The notes under the pieces are model-generated. The model was not told the origin of the DNA, did not search any database, and saw only the letters and a list, made by a program, of their open reading frames with translations. The translations under genes were made by a program, and so were the position numbers. Shown here piece by piece: positions 37,063 through 55,279 of a DNA stretch of 64,000 nucleotides. Within the stretch, counting starts at the first letter, position 1, and each line of letters opens with the position of its first letter. Location: assembly GCF_049306965.1 (NCBI RefSeq), contig NC_133176.1, positions 10,050,501-10,114,500 of the forward strand, read 5' to 3'. The stretch is from Danio rerio. Lineage: Eukaryota > Chordata > Actinopteri > Cypriniformes > Danionidae.

Positions 37063-37473
37063 TTGTTTCAAACAGAAAGAGGAAGAGGAAGAGAGAGAGA
37101 GGCGACTAAGTGTTACAGCAGCCACAGCACAATGTGACAAATCTGAGAGGAAGTTGCTGAGGCTTCTATCAAAAAACAAATATAAAGTGAGCAAAGCTAA
37201 TTTTAGGAGCCCTGTGGAAATAAGTCTAGCATATAAACTCTGTGGTAAACTTGTAAAGCATGATTGCTTGTTCGTTTATTAGTCTGAGCAGCTGTTTTGA
37301 CATATGGGTGTGTTTTATTGTGATGGGAGCTTGCATATGTACACACAGCAACTAAAAATGATTTTCTTCCAAAGCCATAGGTCAATGAAAAATATGAAGG
37401 AAATGAGATAACCTTTGTGTTGTGTCTTGTTTGCTGAGACACTTTGTTCAGGGCCCCTTTAAGAGATATTCAG

Positions 37474-37548
37474 CCAATCTCCTTATAAGGCAATCTGTGG
37501 ATGAGTCACATGGTGTAGTTCTTTGCAACCAAGGCGAAGTCATGTGAC
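37474..37548. promoter_or_regulatory. Candidate distal enhancer: CCAAT, CArG, AP-1 and E-box cluster
   Basis: Within 75 bp are CCAAT (37474-37478), CCTTATAAGG (37481-37490), TGAGTCA (37502-37508, AP-1 consensus) and GTCATGTGAC (37539-37548, an E-box-type palindrome). CCAAT next to CArG echoes the actb promoter. The setting between two actin-cytoskeleton genes fits a shared element, but activity is inferred. Confidence 0.5.
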
Positions 37549-38274
37549 TTACAGCGGAAATTAGACAGAGTGATTGAGAGTCTACGATTCTCTCTTGTTG
37601 TTGCTTTTATTAAATGTTGTCGTTTTTTTAATTTGCTGAACATCTGCTCTGTTGTTTACTGTATACAGCATAGGAGAATGAAAGAACACAATAATATTAC
37701 ACAGAGAAGTGGCCTACTGACTGTCTCCACCCATCAGACCTGGAGCACCCTATATGGAAACACCAACAGGTAACAAACTCAGAGTTCTGATGGGATGGAC
37801 TGGTTGAGGCTGCTCGCTCTAAGCACTGATACAGGTAGATTCCTAATATGGAAATGTAACCAAAATGAGATTGACAGAGGGGAACTAAGAGTGACTGATG
37901 TAATATGGTACACAACATTTACACATTGAAAAAATGTTTCAACAAGTGGTTTATAGAAGAAAAATAACATTTTTCTACTGAAAATAAACTTTTTCTCAGC
38001 GTTTCTTCCCCCTATAACGTACATCTCGTGCAATGGAAATGTTCTGTGGGTTTCAAATGTTCTTGATGGAATCATCGATGCCTAAAAAAACACCATTAGT
38101 TTACTTTGGTGCAATTATTTTAATATGTTTTCCACAAGTACAAACATTGCAGGTATTTTTATTGGCTGGCAATGTGTCAGTTGCTTACTTTGAGGGCATG
38201 TCAGAGCTCAGTGCTTTGCATTTAGTTAAGATATGTGGAAGAAGCCAACTTTATGTAGTATAATTAGGCTGTTG

Positions 38275-38475
38275 CACTCTGAAAGGTTCTAAATGCCATA
38301 GAAGAACCGTGTTTGTTTCTCTAAAGAATCCTTCAGCAAACAGTTATATATACATAGGATTTTTTGTCAAGAGCATTTTACATCATCTACAGAGCTTTTT
38401 CACACTGATAAAGAACTTTCTGTTCAATGGAAAGCCTCTTTTAAAGGTTCTTCATGGAACCAGTGATGCCAAAAT
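38275..38475. repeat. Dispersed 'aaggttct..gaacc' repeat
   Basis: Starts 'ctgaaaggttctaaatgcca' and ends 'ggttcttcatggaaccagtg'. The same wording recurs in part at 45722-45810. This resembles a common zebrafish dispersed repeat; class not determined. Confidence 0.45.
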
Positions 38476-38789
38476 GTATTTTAAGAAGGTATAAATGTAA
38501 ATAAAACCAAGGAGAAGTCAAGAAAGAAATATTGCACCCTGCAATTGAATTCAATGTATAGGGTTACAAACGCATCTTTGCTAAAAAGGAGAGGAAGGCA
38601 GTATTTAGTGGCTGTCATTCCAGGAATGTAAGTGTGTCAGAACATGCTCAAACTCAGGCATTTAAAGATTCAGTTTCTCTTTTCGCACACAGTTAAATTA
38701 TGTAAAGGAGATTCTCCATTTTAACAGCTTCCCTTAATGAAAATTCAGTTATTTGATTGAAAACATACATAGATTAATTTATAGAGATC

Positions 38790-39122
38790 ATTCATTTATT
38801 CCTTTTCTTTTTGGCTCAGTCCCTTTGTTAATCTGGGGTCGCCACTGCGGAATGAACCACCAACTTATTCAGCATATGTTTTACGCAGCAGATTCCCTTC
38901 CAGCTGCATCCCATCACTGGAAAACACACACTCATTCACTACGGACACTTATACGCATGTCTTTGGACTGTGGGGGATACTGGAGCACCCGGAGGAAACC
39001 CACTCAAACACAGGGAGAGCATACAAAGTCCACACAGAAATGCCAACTAACCCAGTCGAGGCTCGAACTGGTGACCTATTTGCTGTGAGACGATTGTGCT
39101 ACCCACTGCGCAACCGTGACGC
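38790..39122 (-). mobile_element. DANA SINE, minus strand
   Basis: From the complement of the tail ('cattcatttattccttttc') through 'taatctggggtcgccactg', 'aaagtccacacagaaatgcc' to 'ctacccactgcgcaaccgtg'. Near full length. Confidence 0.93.
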
Positions 39123-39149
39123 CTGTTTAAAAACCCTATAATTATTTTA

Positions 39150-39480
39150 AATGTAAATACACTATCATTCAAAAGTCTTTTTTTAAAGAAACCAATATGT
39201 TTATGAAGCAAGGACGCATTCAATTTATTCAAGGTATACCATGAATTTATTATTAACAAATAATAAACAGATTTTTAAACAATGAAATAAATGACTTTTA
39301 TTTATTAAAAGATTTCAGTTTTTTTATTTACATGTACACAAAAATATTAAGCAGCAGAGCCTTTTTAAAACAAAAGAAATCAGCATATTAGAATCATTTC
39401 TAAAGGATCATGTGACACTAAAGACTAGTAATGATCCCTAAAATGTTTTTAAATCAGATAAATGCATGCTTTCAGCTTAT
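39150..39480. repeat. Dispersed vertebrate/cyprinid repeat
   Basis: Contains 'cattcaaaagtct', 'gcaaggacgcattcaattta', 'aaatattaagcagcagagcc', 'aatcagcatattagaatcat' and 'aaaggatcatgtgacact'. I recognise this as a frequent fish interspersed sequence but cannot place its class with certainty. Confidence 0.55.
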
Positions 39481-39808
39481 ACTTGCCAGGGGCAGATTTA
39501 ACTTATAAGTAAAGTAAGCGGTCGCTTAGGGCCCCAGGAAATCTGTGGGCCCCCAATAAATATCTAGGAGTAAATAAAATAAAAAAATTATATTATTAAT
39601 AAAAAAATATATACCTAAAAACTGTATATAACATTGTTTTATATATAATTAAATTTAAATTAATGAGAGAATTTTTTTACATAATTAAATATTATTTAAT
39701 ATACACTAAAATATAATATTATTATAATAATGTAATGTTATGTAATAATAATATTATAAAATAAAAATATCCAGCACCCCCAATCATGGAGCAGTCCAGC
39801 AGTTACAT

Positions 39809-40310
<502 letters not shown>

Positions 40311-40489
40311 ACTAACTATTTTTTGTTGTAAATTCATTTTAAGAAAATTAATTATTTGAAATGTAGAGATTGCATTAAAACATAAAAAAGATTGAGTAAA
40401 ATAAAAACAACTGCTTAAAAAAAAAAAAAAAGTAGAAAGGATGCATTTCAGGACTTGGGCCCCTAATTCGCTAAATCCACCCCTGTTTA

Positions 40490-41264
40490 AAATCATGAAA
40501 TGTTGTTGGAATTTAAGTCACAAGCTACATTTTCTACAGGCACAAATTCCAGAAATGATTTACATTTTAACTACCACAATATCATCAGCAGAGAGAGCTG
40601 TTGAGTCTGTAACCATCATACTTTTGTAGCAAGATTAGTTTCAAGACAAGAAACCGTAAGGATTCTTTGACTTCTTGGAATAGCTGTCTTATCACGGGCA
40701 CAAACCTCCAGCCGACAGACCAGAGATCCATGTTTTGACTTTTATTACTTGAGGGTTTTTAAACAAAGAGGAATGCAACATATTTAATAATTCTAGACCT
40801 CAAATAGAAAATATGGCACATTACACATCAAACTATATTAAAACCGATGTATTCTGATACTTATTTTTTGTGAACTGTGTAGGATGAAACTAAACTTAGC
40901 TTGCAGCATTATATGTAAGGATGTTAATTCACTTAATGGTTTTATTAGTTGGGTTTGACAGAAAACGTTGTGCATCATTTACGCCACTTCATTAGCAGAC
41001 TGAGATTACAGGCACGACTCAGTCAAAGCTGATTCTGAACTGACAGATCATTCTGGAAGCCTGGAAGCAGGTCGTAAGTGTGTATCTCTGGGCCACACAA
41101 GAGTCCAGCTCATTAAAAGAGCAAATGAAGCTTGTTTAATTAGTTCCTTCTATGTATGTGAATGCAAACTGTTTTGGGGTCTGCTTTAGGCAGTGTGTCG
41201 TGTTAATCATCAGTGTAAGTGTAGGGTAACATTTAATTTTTAGATATAATACAGTTCCATTCAG
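40490..41264. other. Intergenic stretch, nothing recognised
   Basis: Non-coding sequence of mixed composition without repeats or motifs that I can name. Confidence 0.4.
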
Positions 41265-41515
41265 TGCATTCATTCATTCTCCTTTGGCTTAATTCCTTAT
41301 TTATCAGGGGCTGCCACAGCGGAATAAACCACCAACTATTTCAGCTTATGTTTTATGCAGCGGATGCTCTTCCAGTCTCAACACAGTACTGGGAAACACC
41401 CATACACTCTCGCATTCATACACTACAGGCAATTTAGTTCATTTTTGGACTATAGAAGGAAACCCAAGCAAACATGGCGACTTTCTTGCTGTGATTGCTA
41501 ACCACTGAGTCGCCC
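41265..41515 (-). mobile_element. DANA SINE, diverged, minus strand
   Basis: 'cattcattcattctcctttg' at the tail side, then 'ctgccacagcggaataaacc', 'gcagcggatgctcttccag', and 'ctaaccactgagtcgcccc' at the 5' end. A central part is deleted. Confidence 0.85.
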
Positions 41516-42205
41516 CATACAATGCAGTGCATTCCCTCTCAAACAATGAAACACATTAATAATGAATTATCCCTGAAACGCAATCAATAATACCTCTTGA
41601 TTACCTACTGATATTCATGCAGAAGAGCGAAGGAGAGAATATGAGTGAAGAGATTTAATTTCCATCAGACACTCAGCCAAGCATGAAGGACTCGATCAAT
41701 ATCCTGTCCTTTACAAGAAGAGGAAAGCTGCTGTTTGCCCTGAAAATAACCCGAGCCAGTTCCTGCTTCCTTCATCCAGCTGAGGAAACATCCACATTCA
41801 GTATTTTTATAGAGTTTTTATAGGCTATAAATCCACAGAGAGCAGTCTCTGAAATCTAGCTTCGCCAGTGTCGTAATCATTTTTCTACGATATAAACAGC
41901 AAAATAATAAGAGTAAAGATTCAAATAAACACTTATACACATAATCTTAAATGTTCTAGAAGGATGTCAGGGACAAATGTTTTTCATTTATTTATGCTGT
42001 TAAATTTGCATTGATTTTTTGGGAACTTGATCCCTTCTCCAGTTTTTTTTTTTTTTTTTTTTTGTGTCTTGAGTGACTTTTATTGACTTTTTTATTAGTT
42101 TGAAACTATAATGTTCGGTCTAGATTGCAAATTTGAAGTTCCTAAAATGCTTTGCATGGGATGATCACTCATCTTGTTTTTCCTGAGACACACAATGAGA
42201 AGATT
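41516..42205. other. Intergenic stretch, nothing recognised apart from poly-T
   Basis: A T run lies at about 42044-42063. No gene or element is supported. Confidence 0.4.
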
Positions 42206-42990
42206 TGCATTCATTCATTCACTCTTTCATTTTCTTTTCTGGGGCCGGGTTGCGGATGCAGCAGTTTTAGGAGAGAACCCCAGACTTCCCTCTCCCCAGA
42301 CACTTCCTCCAGCTCCTTTGGGGGCTCCTGAGGCGTTCCCAGGCCAGCCGAGAGTCCCTTCAGCATGTCCTGGGTCTTCCCCGAGACCTCCTTCCGATGG
42401 GACATGCCTGAAACACCTCCCTAGGTAGGCGTCCAGGAGGCATCTAAAACCGGTGCCTGAGCCACCTCAGCTGACTTTTCTCGATGTGGAGGAGAAGCCG
42501 ATCTACTCCAAGCTCCTCCTAGGTGTCAGAGCTCCTCACCCTATCCATAAGGGTGCGCCCTGACACCCTGCGAAGGAAACTCATTTTGGGTGCTTGTATC
42601 CGAGATCTTGTCCTTTGGGTCATGACCCAAAGCTCATGACCATGGGTGAAGGAATGTACACTGAACAGTAAATCGAAAGCTTTGCCTTTTGGCTCAGCTT
42701 CTTCTTTAACGGACCGCTACATCAACTGCATTACTGCTGCCGCTGCACCAATCCACCTGTCAATCTCACAATCCATCCTTCCCTCACTCGTGACAAAACC
42801 CCAATATACTTGAACTCCTCCACCTGGGGTAAGGACTTTCCTCCAACCTGGAGATGGCAAATCCCCTTTTTCCAACTTCCAAATAATTCAGTTATCATAA
42901 ACAATTTATTTCTGAAGAATTTAAACAGTTTTTTTTTTGGAGATGAAGATCCCAAGTTTAGCCTCAGAGAGTCAGCAATGTGGATTAGCA
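42206..42990 (-). mobile_element. LINE reverse-transcriptase C-terminal fragment
   Basis: On the minus strand the reading frames give VGGKSLPQVEEFKYIGVL near 42870-42800 and LEEVSGEREVWGSLLKLLHP near 42320-42260, which are landmarks of the C-terminal half of a widespread fish LINE (Rex/RTE-type in my recollection). The frame is broken and the 5' part is absent. The 3' side ends in a short AATG-type tail. It lies upstream of fscn1 in antisense. Confidence 0.7.
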
Positions 42991-43860
42991 TCCAGACCTT
43001 GCTTTCACATGTGGCATTAAGATTAAGGAGGAGCGCCCCCCTCTGGCTTCCTCAGAATATTTCCTATCCACCCTGACCAGACTCAATCCCTCAGTCAAAA
43101 GCTACAGGTTGACAGCTGTTGCGGAAGACCTCCGTGTCAAATACTCCCCTGCTGGTTCTTGTTTTTCCTGGCTTAAATTTCAATAGCATTTGTAGTAATT
43201 TAGAAAAAGCCACACAGATCTAGAGATGGACCTGAGGTATTTTATTTCTTCGTAATGTGGCAGTAAATCAGTTAGATTTTTTGTTTGTGATGACTCTTTA
43301 AAACGAACTGTATAATTATTGAATTCACAATTACGGATGTACAAATCTTCTACAATATAAATTAAACAATTTATTTTAAAACACACCTTAAATCATTGTT
43401 TTTTTTTAATGTTTGTCAAACATGCACACAGACAGACCAATATTTAGATTTTGCCACATGTAATGGGTATTATTTTAATCATAGATTATGTGATATAATT
43501 AATTAAACAGCCATTACTTTTTTAAATGGTAATTTGCAACCTAAAATTGCAAATGTCTATAATAAATAGGCTACAGTAGCTATTTCAATACAAGACACAG
43601 TAATTGCATAAAAAGGTTAAGTTGTTAAAAAGCTGGGTCCAAAAGGCACTTTTTAATTAATACTAAAACAGATGTTTAAGTCTTCACTTTTAAATTTTTA
43701 AGTGCATTGCAATTGCAATATTTTTTTTTTAAATGTGTGCTCTTTTAAACCAGCTATTTTTGTATGAGAATATCCTTTAAGGATTTTAAAAATTTTATTA
43801 TTTATTTTTGTTCACAATGGAGGCAGTTTAAAATTGGTCTGTTCTTCCCATAGCAACAGC
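42991..43860. other. Distal upstream flank of fscn1
   Basis: No gene. 'gagcgcccccctctggcttcc' to 43150 may still be retroposon-derived. The rest is AT-rich and unrecognised. Confidence 0.35.
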
Positions 43861-43865
43861 AGCGA

Positions 43866-44042
43866 GATGACGTGGGTTTGTAGCGGCTCCACACATTGCA
43901 TTTTACTGAGTAAATTAAAAGGTGCAAACAGCTGTGAAGATCAGAGCAGACTCTGAATGTGGAATAATACAGCAAGACATCTAAAAGTTTACATACAGCC
44001 TACATATCAGCATCATACACTCTCTCTCTCTACCACACACAT

Positions 44043-44112
<70 letters not shown>

Positions 44113-44192
44113 TCATCCTCGTCACACCCACTACTCTTCAGAACCGCTGCTCGATCTTCACCGAACCGTGCAACAATCCACCGAGCTCCAGC
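43866..44192 (+). promoter_or_regulatory. fscn1: fscn1 promoter and 5' UTR with a CT tract
   Basis: A CRE-like half site TGACGTGG (43868-43875) is followed by a weak TATA-like 'taaattaaaagg' near 43912, then about 280 bp to the ATG. A pure (CT)n tract occupies 44044-44106. CREB control of FSCN1 is known in mammals, which fits the first motif. The start site is inferred. Confidence 0.5.
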
Positions 44193-49855
<5,663 letters not shown>

Positions 49856-50054
49856 GAAACATTTATGAAGCCACACAGACAAACAAATGTGTGCTCCTTT
49901 CAATATTCCAACTAAACACATCCTCTATAGCACAAGCAGACAGTCGTCATATCACACAACACAATTACATTACATCTCAACATAAGTCTTCAAGGCACAA
50001 AAACACATTTGAATGTAAAAGTACAAACAAATGCACAAACGATTTGTCTTTGGT

Positions 50055-51340
50055 TTAAAGGGGTAGTTCACTCAGAAATCTACATTCTGTTTTTATTTTT
50101 TTTTCAAACTTGAGAATCACAAATCAAGATATGTTTACTTTTATGGAGCCAGATCAGTCTCAAAAATAATACGTTTGCAAAATACAATTCATACACAATT
50201 CACATTTACAACATGTAATTTGTAAATTTAAAAGGCAATTCTTTAATACACAATTCCAATTCATAAATTTAAAACACGACTCGTAAATACACAAATCCAA
50301 TTAATAAATTCAAAACAAGATTCGTAAATACACAAAACACAATTAATCTAATTAAAACACTATTCGTAAATACACAAAACACAATTCGTAAATTAAAAAC
50401 ACGACTCGTAAATACACAATTCATATATTCAAAACATGATTCGTAAATACACAATTCATATTTTCAAAACATGATTCGTAAATACACGAAACACAATTCG
50501 TAAATTCAAAACACAATTTGTAAATTCAAAACACAATTTGTAAACTCAAAACATGATTTATAAATACACAAAACACAACTCGAAAACATAATTTGTAAAT
50601 TCAAAACACGACTCTTAAATGCACAAATCCAATTAATAAATTCAAAACATGATTCGTAAATACACAAAACACAACTAATCTATTCAAAACACAATTCGTA
50701 AATACACAAAACACAATTCATAAATTCAAAAGACGGTTTGTAAATGAAGAAAACGCAATTCATAAATTCAAAACACAGTTTTTAACTACACAAATCCAAT
50801 TCGTAAATTCAAAACATGATTTATAAATACACAAATCCAATTCGTAAATTGAAAACACAATTCGTAAATACACAAAACACAATTCGTAAAATCAAAACAG
50901 TTCATAACTATGCAAAACATAATTACAAAATTTTAAACACAATTCATAAATATACAAACCCAATTAGTAAATTCTAAGCACAATTTGTTTGTAAATGCAC
51001 ACATCCAATTCAGTTGGGGAAATATTTATTTGTGTTTATGATTTTATGAAACATTTACAGTATGATTTGTAAAATTGTGTTTAGATTTTTACAAATTGGA
51101 TTTGTGTATTTACGAATTGTGTTTTGAAATTACTAACTAGATTTTGTAGATTTGAATTATGCTGTGCATGTACAGTATGAGTTTTGTTTTTGCATATTAT
51201 TTTTGAGACTGATCTGGCTCCATACTTTTTTCCATAATCGTTTTTTGTTGTTGTTTCAAATAAAGAAAGTTAATTCATGTTTGGAATGATGCGAGGAAAT
51301 GATGACAGAATGTTTACTTTTAGGTAAACTGGCCCTTTAA
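50055..51340. mobile_element. TTAA-bounded TIR element, split by a second element
   Basis: The left end 'ttaaaggggtagttcactca' and the complement of the right end 'ttaaagggccagtttaccta' form inverted repeats bounded by TTAA. 'attctgt' follows on both sides. This is a very common cyprinid family. Without the insert at 50143-51223 it would be about 200 bp. It lies 200 bp past the fscn1 stop. Confidence 0.75.
50143..51223. mobile_element. TIR element with an internal minisatellite, nested
   Basis: Inverted ends match perfectly over 29 bp, beginning 'atggagccagatcagtctca'. Both sides carry 'actttt' (50137-50142 and 51224-51229), a likely target duplication. Positions 50200-51010 are tandem 'cgtaaatacacaaaacacaatt' and 'cgtaaattcaaaacac' units. 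No transposase is present. Confidence 0.82.
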
Positions 51341-52160
51341 GAGAAGCACAAGCTATAGTATTTTTAAAATTATTGTCACACAAACTCCTAATGTGCTTTG
51401 CTCAATAACAGATTAAGATAAGTTCCTAAAAAGGAGAAATACTAATTTAGACTAAGCAATTGAATGCACTTTGTATATAGGCTCATGCAAAGTCACTGTG
51501 TCTGCCTCCCAGGGGCTTTCATGGCCTTATTTTACTCAATAGCTGCTTCTAAGAAATTCAAAATCTAGATGTTGTTACATAATGGACAATAATTTGCTTA
51601 TGTAAAATGGGCGTAGATCCGTGTCTCATAAGCTGAGCCTTTGGCCATAGGTTTTGTTCTTGCTCCCAAAAACATTTTTAGCGTGAGCTGGCGTCTGTAA
51701 TGAGGCCAGGATTTAAATAGCAGCATCACGGCTCAGAAAATACAGGAGAAAAATACACGTTCACATTAGAGAGATTCAGACTTCACACACACACACTCAA
51801 AAGCAAATCATTTGTCTGTCAATTTTGTAGTGTTTGTGGCCATTTTCAATGACAAGATTTGTATTCAGCGCTGTTCTGGCTACAGGAACTAAAGCGCTTT
51901 TTTAATGTAACTCCGGCTTATTGTTGATAACATGTTGATTTGCACTCTTTTTCGGCTAAAGCTTTTTCATGTGAAAGTGTTGAAGATTAAGATGAAGTGT
52001 TTGTGCCTTCCTTGGTGAGGTCAGATCCCCTAAGGTGTGAAAATGCAGTTATTTGAACTTTTTTATTTCTTATTTTATTCTCATCATGTGTCATTTGCAA
52101 CTGGATATGACAATGAAACTAATAAAAATGTCAGAAAGTAAATACTGTGTCTTTAAGTTT
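51341..52160 (+). terminator. fscn1: Probable distal fscn1 3' UTR with polyadenylation signal
   Basis: AATAAA at 52121-52126 in 'actaataaaaatg' is preceded by about 780 bp of relatively complex, repeat-poor sequence. If used, the 3' UTR is about 2.3 kb and includes the nested elements at 50055-51340. Earlier poly-A use cannot be excluded. Confidence 0.4.
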
Positions 52161-52164
52161 GTCA

Positions 52165-52515
52165 CATAATTAAAACACCGTAAAACCAAAAAAGTTAAAG
52201 TAACTCAAACCATTTGAGGAAACCGACTGCAACAAACCTTTCAAGTAAAAAAACAAATCCTAATGAGTACTGTGAACTCAATCCATTTGAGTAAACAAAG
52301 CAGTTTGAGCACAGTAAAACAAATAAGTTTAGACAACTCAAACCATTTGATTTAAAAAACGAATCTATATGAGTACTGTGAACTTACTCCATTTAGGTTA
52401 AGGTAATGAGGTATTTAATTAACTCATTAGCTTCAACACTGAGTTCAAAACTCTTTTCATATGAGTAGAATTAACATTTTGAGTTATCTACACTCATTTC
52501 ATTCGATAAAGTTGA
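52165..52515. repeat. Two-unit dispersed repeat ('caactcaaaccatttga')
   Basis: 'gtaactcaaaccatttga' and 'tgagtactgtgaactcaatc' at 52200-52290 recur as 'acaactcaaaccatttga' and 'tgagtactgtgaacttactc' at 52338-52390. Probably a TIR-type element; ends not resolved. Confidence 0.55.
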
Positions 52516-52937
52516 CTGCTGGGATTTCTTTCCAGTCTTAATCCTGTCACAGTGCCACAACACATGCATCACAGTAGGCTACTAACATCGAATTTGCACT
52601 TAAAACAACATTGAGAAACATTAGAAGGCTAAACATCTTATAGAGATAAGCGTGTTAAATAAGTTCTGTAAATAAATGTCACATTTTGCTTGTGGCTTGA
52701 TATTGTGGCACCTTTAAAGAGTGATTACTTTGAAGTTTTAATGTAATATTTAATGAATAAAAGAAATGCATTTTTAACTTGGAGATGAGTAAAAACTTAC
52801 ATTTTCTAAAGGAAATATGAGAACTTATTGTTTCTTCTTTGTCTTTCTTTATGTGCTCTGTGCACATCAACCCTGGAGATTTTCCAAGAGTTTTACGCTG
52901 ACAGTGTGGCTCTGGGTCTGAATGTAGACAAGGAGAC

Positions 52938-52953
52938 TACACACACACACACA

Positions 52954-53021
<68 letters not shown>
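52938..53021. repeat. (AC)n(GCAC)n(AC)n compound microsatellite
   Basis: Alternating purine-pyrimidine throughout, about 84 bp. Capable of Z-DNA in principle. Confidence 0.96.
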
Positions 53022-53024
<3 letters not shown>

Positions 53025-53424
53025 ATACTAATATCTAACAGATGTGAATATTTTGTGGATATAACATAGAAGTGTCTGCAGCTGCTTTCTGTGAGACACA
53101 ATAGCAAAAACGAGGACAGAGAGAGAACACGACAGATTTCACTTAAAAAGTTGAGCAGAGAGTTCAAGATTCCTGAAGCCAGTATAAATGACTTCAGATT
53201 GAATATAGTTACAAGTTGTACTTTCGTGAATAGCATTTTCCTTAATGTGAAAATATCCATAGGAACATAGGCTATAAGGCTCCTTTAATTGACCAAAAAT
53301 GAATTTCAACTCACTTTCAAACTTTGAACATGTTAAAGGATAATGTCATTGTTCAAACTTCCAAAGCTACACAATTAATATTAGGGCAGAGGAAGACATT
53401 AATGAGCATGTGCGATGTGTCACA

Positions 53425-53965
53425 AGCTGCGTCCCAAATCGCATACTTATGCACTATTCTACGCCATTTTGTAGTATAAATAGTGTAAGTAGTGTGTTCA
53501 CACTGAAAACTCTAAAAATAATAAGTGCACTTAAATTACCCGGATGATGCACTCATTCATCCGCTAAAATAAAGTGTGTAATGATGGACACTTCACGCAC
53601 TCAACGACCGCAGGTTTGCCTACGTAGCGGAAGAGGCGGAGCTATCGGACGCACATGTTGGATAACTTTATTTATTTTGGATGGTGAAAACAAAATTCTT
53701 CTACGAGAGTGATTATAGCGCCTCCCGATGGTGAATGCGGTTATACTCACGGCAGGTAATATTTGATAATTCGGTCGTTTATTTCACTGATTTGGCGTCC
53801 GTCAAACGTCATCAGGGAAACGGTTTGAATTTCCGCTTAGTAAAAAAACATTAGTGTGCCATTTGGGACGACACTACATACATATACTATACTGTTGAGT
53901 GTGTAAGTGCATAAGTACATAGTGCATGAGTGCATAGTGTATAGTGTGCCATTTGGGACGCAGCT
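53425..53965. mobile_element. TIR element 'agctgcgtcccaaat', 541 bp
   Basis: The left end 'agctgcgtcccaaatcgcat' and right end 'gccatttgggacgcagct' are complementary. A second right-end-like motif 'gtgccatttgggacga' occurs inside at 53855-53871. No coding sequence. Confidence 0.8.
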
Positions 53966-54036
53966 ACAGTGATTCAGAGCGGTGCTGCCCTCTAGCGGCT
54001 CACCCTTATCATAACGCTCCAAATATTTCACGTTTT

Positions 54037-54345
54037 TCATTCCATTTCCTTCGGCTTAGTCCCTTTACTAACCAGGGATCGCCACAGTGGAATGAACCAC
54101 CAACATATCCAGCACATGTTTTACACAGCGGATGCACTTCCAGCTGCAACCTAGTACTGGGAAACTCATTGACACATACACTTCAATTCACCTGAACTGC
54201 ACAACTGCATGTCATTAGAGAAAACCGAAGGAAACCCACGCGAACATGGGGAGAACATGGAAACTCCATACAGTAACGTCAACTGGCCCAGCCGGGGCTC
54301 GAACCAGCGACCTCCTTGCTGTGAGGTGATATTGCTAACCACGTG
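54037..54345 (-). mobile_element. DANA SINE, minus strand
   Basis: 'cattccatttccttcggctt' at the tail side, then 'gatcgccacagtggaatgaa', 'gcagcggatgcacttccagc', and the head 'tcgaaccagcgacctccttg'. Nearly complete. Confidence 0.92.
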
Positions 54346-54349
54346 TTTG

Positions 54350-55140
54350 GTACGTTTTTTTAATTTTAATTTTAATACATAGTATTAGTATGTAATAAGC
54401 AGCTCCTCAGTCAATGGTAAAATATTTTCTCAATTGTTTACCATGCTATTACTGCATTTCCCACATTTTCTATAAATACAAAAACTGAGAAATAAGCGGA
54501 ATTTAATAATAAAGGAGTACATTTATTTGATAATATAATTGTTTCACATTTATCAGAGCATATTATCTGAGAGTTCCATAATAATCAGTAATTAAATGAC
54601 ACTTATTTTAATTAATATTAATTTGCTCAAAAATGGTTCATAAAAATGTATACAATAATGCACATTCTTATTTCTAACAAAATGACAACAATAACAAACA
54701 TTAGTCAGTAAAGTTTTTAAATAAAATACATTTATTTACTAAGTTTATACATAAACTTTCACTTCCAGATAACAAAAATGTCCAATGAATGGTCAATACT
54801 AGCAATACATGCAGTCATATGCATCCTTACGAATTTCATTTTCAGATATGTGAGATATGGGGAAAGGGCTACACATTATTTACATTATTATTTTTTGACA
54901 CCTCGAGTGAAATAAGCATAAGCATAAGCAATAAGAAATATGAACTTTTTTTAAAGGTTAAGTCTCAAACATATTGTGCATTTGGAGGTGTTATATAGCA
55001 TTTGCATAATTTGTTTCTTTATTAAGGGCTATACATTTTAAAAAGCTTTTACATATCTTCTTTGACTCAAAATAGACCTCAATGGGTTAATTTACTCACT
55101 AATAGGCAACACATTGTAGTAAAAAACAAACATATTGATC
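54350..55140. other. Intergenic stretch between fscn1 and the transporter gene
   Basis: AT-rich with no recognisable gene or element. Confidence 0.45.
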
Positions 55141-55145
55141 ATTAT

Positions 55146-55181
<36 letters not shown>

Positions 55182-55190
55182 GTAGATAGG

Positions 55191-55241
<51 letters not shown>

Positions 55242-55279
55242 GTAGATAGGTAGATAGATAGATAGATAGATAGATAGAT
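55146..55279. repeat. (TAGA)n microsatellite with TAGG variants
   Basis: About 33 tetramers. Paired 'taggtagataggtaga' variants at about 55180 and 55240 show an internal duplication of the array. Confidence 0.97.

Noticed and set aside
50230-51010. Regular short repeats that superficially resemble a CRISPR array
   Set aside because: Repeats are contiguous and degenerate, with no unique spacers of even length, and lie inside a TIR element in vertebrate DNA. It is a minisatellite.
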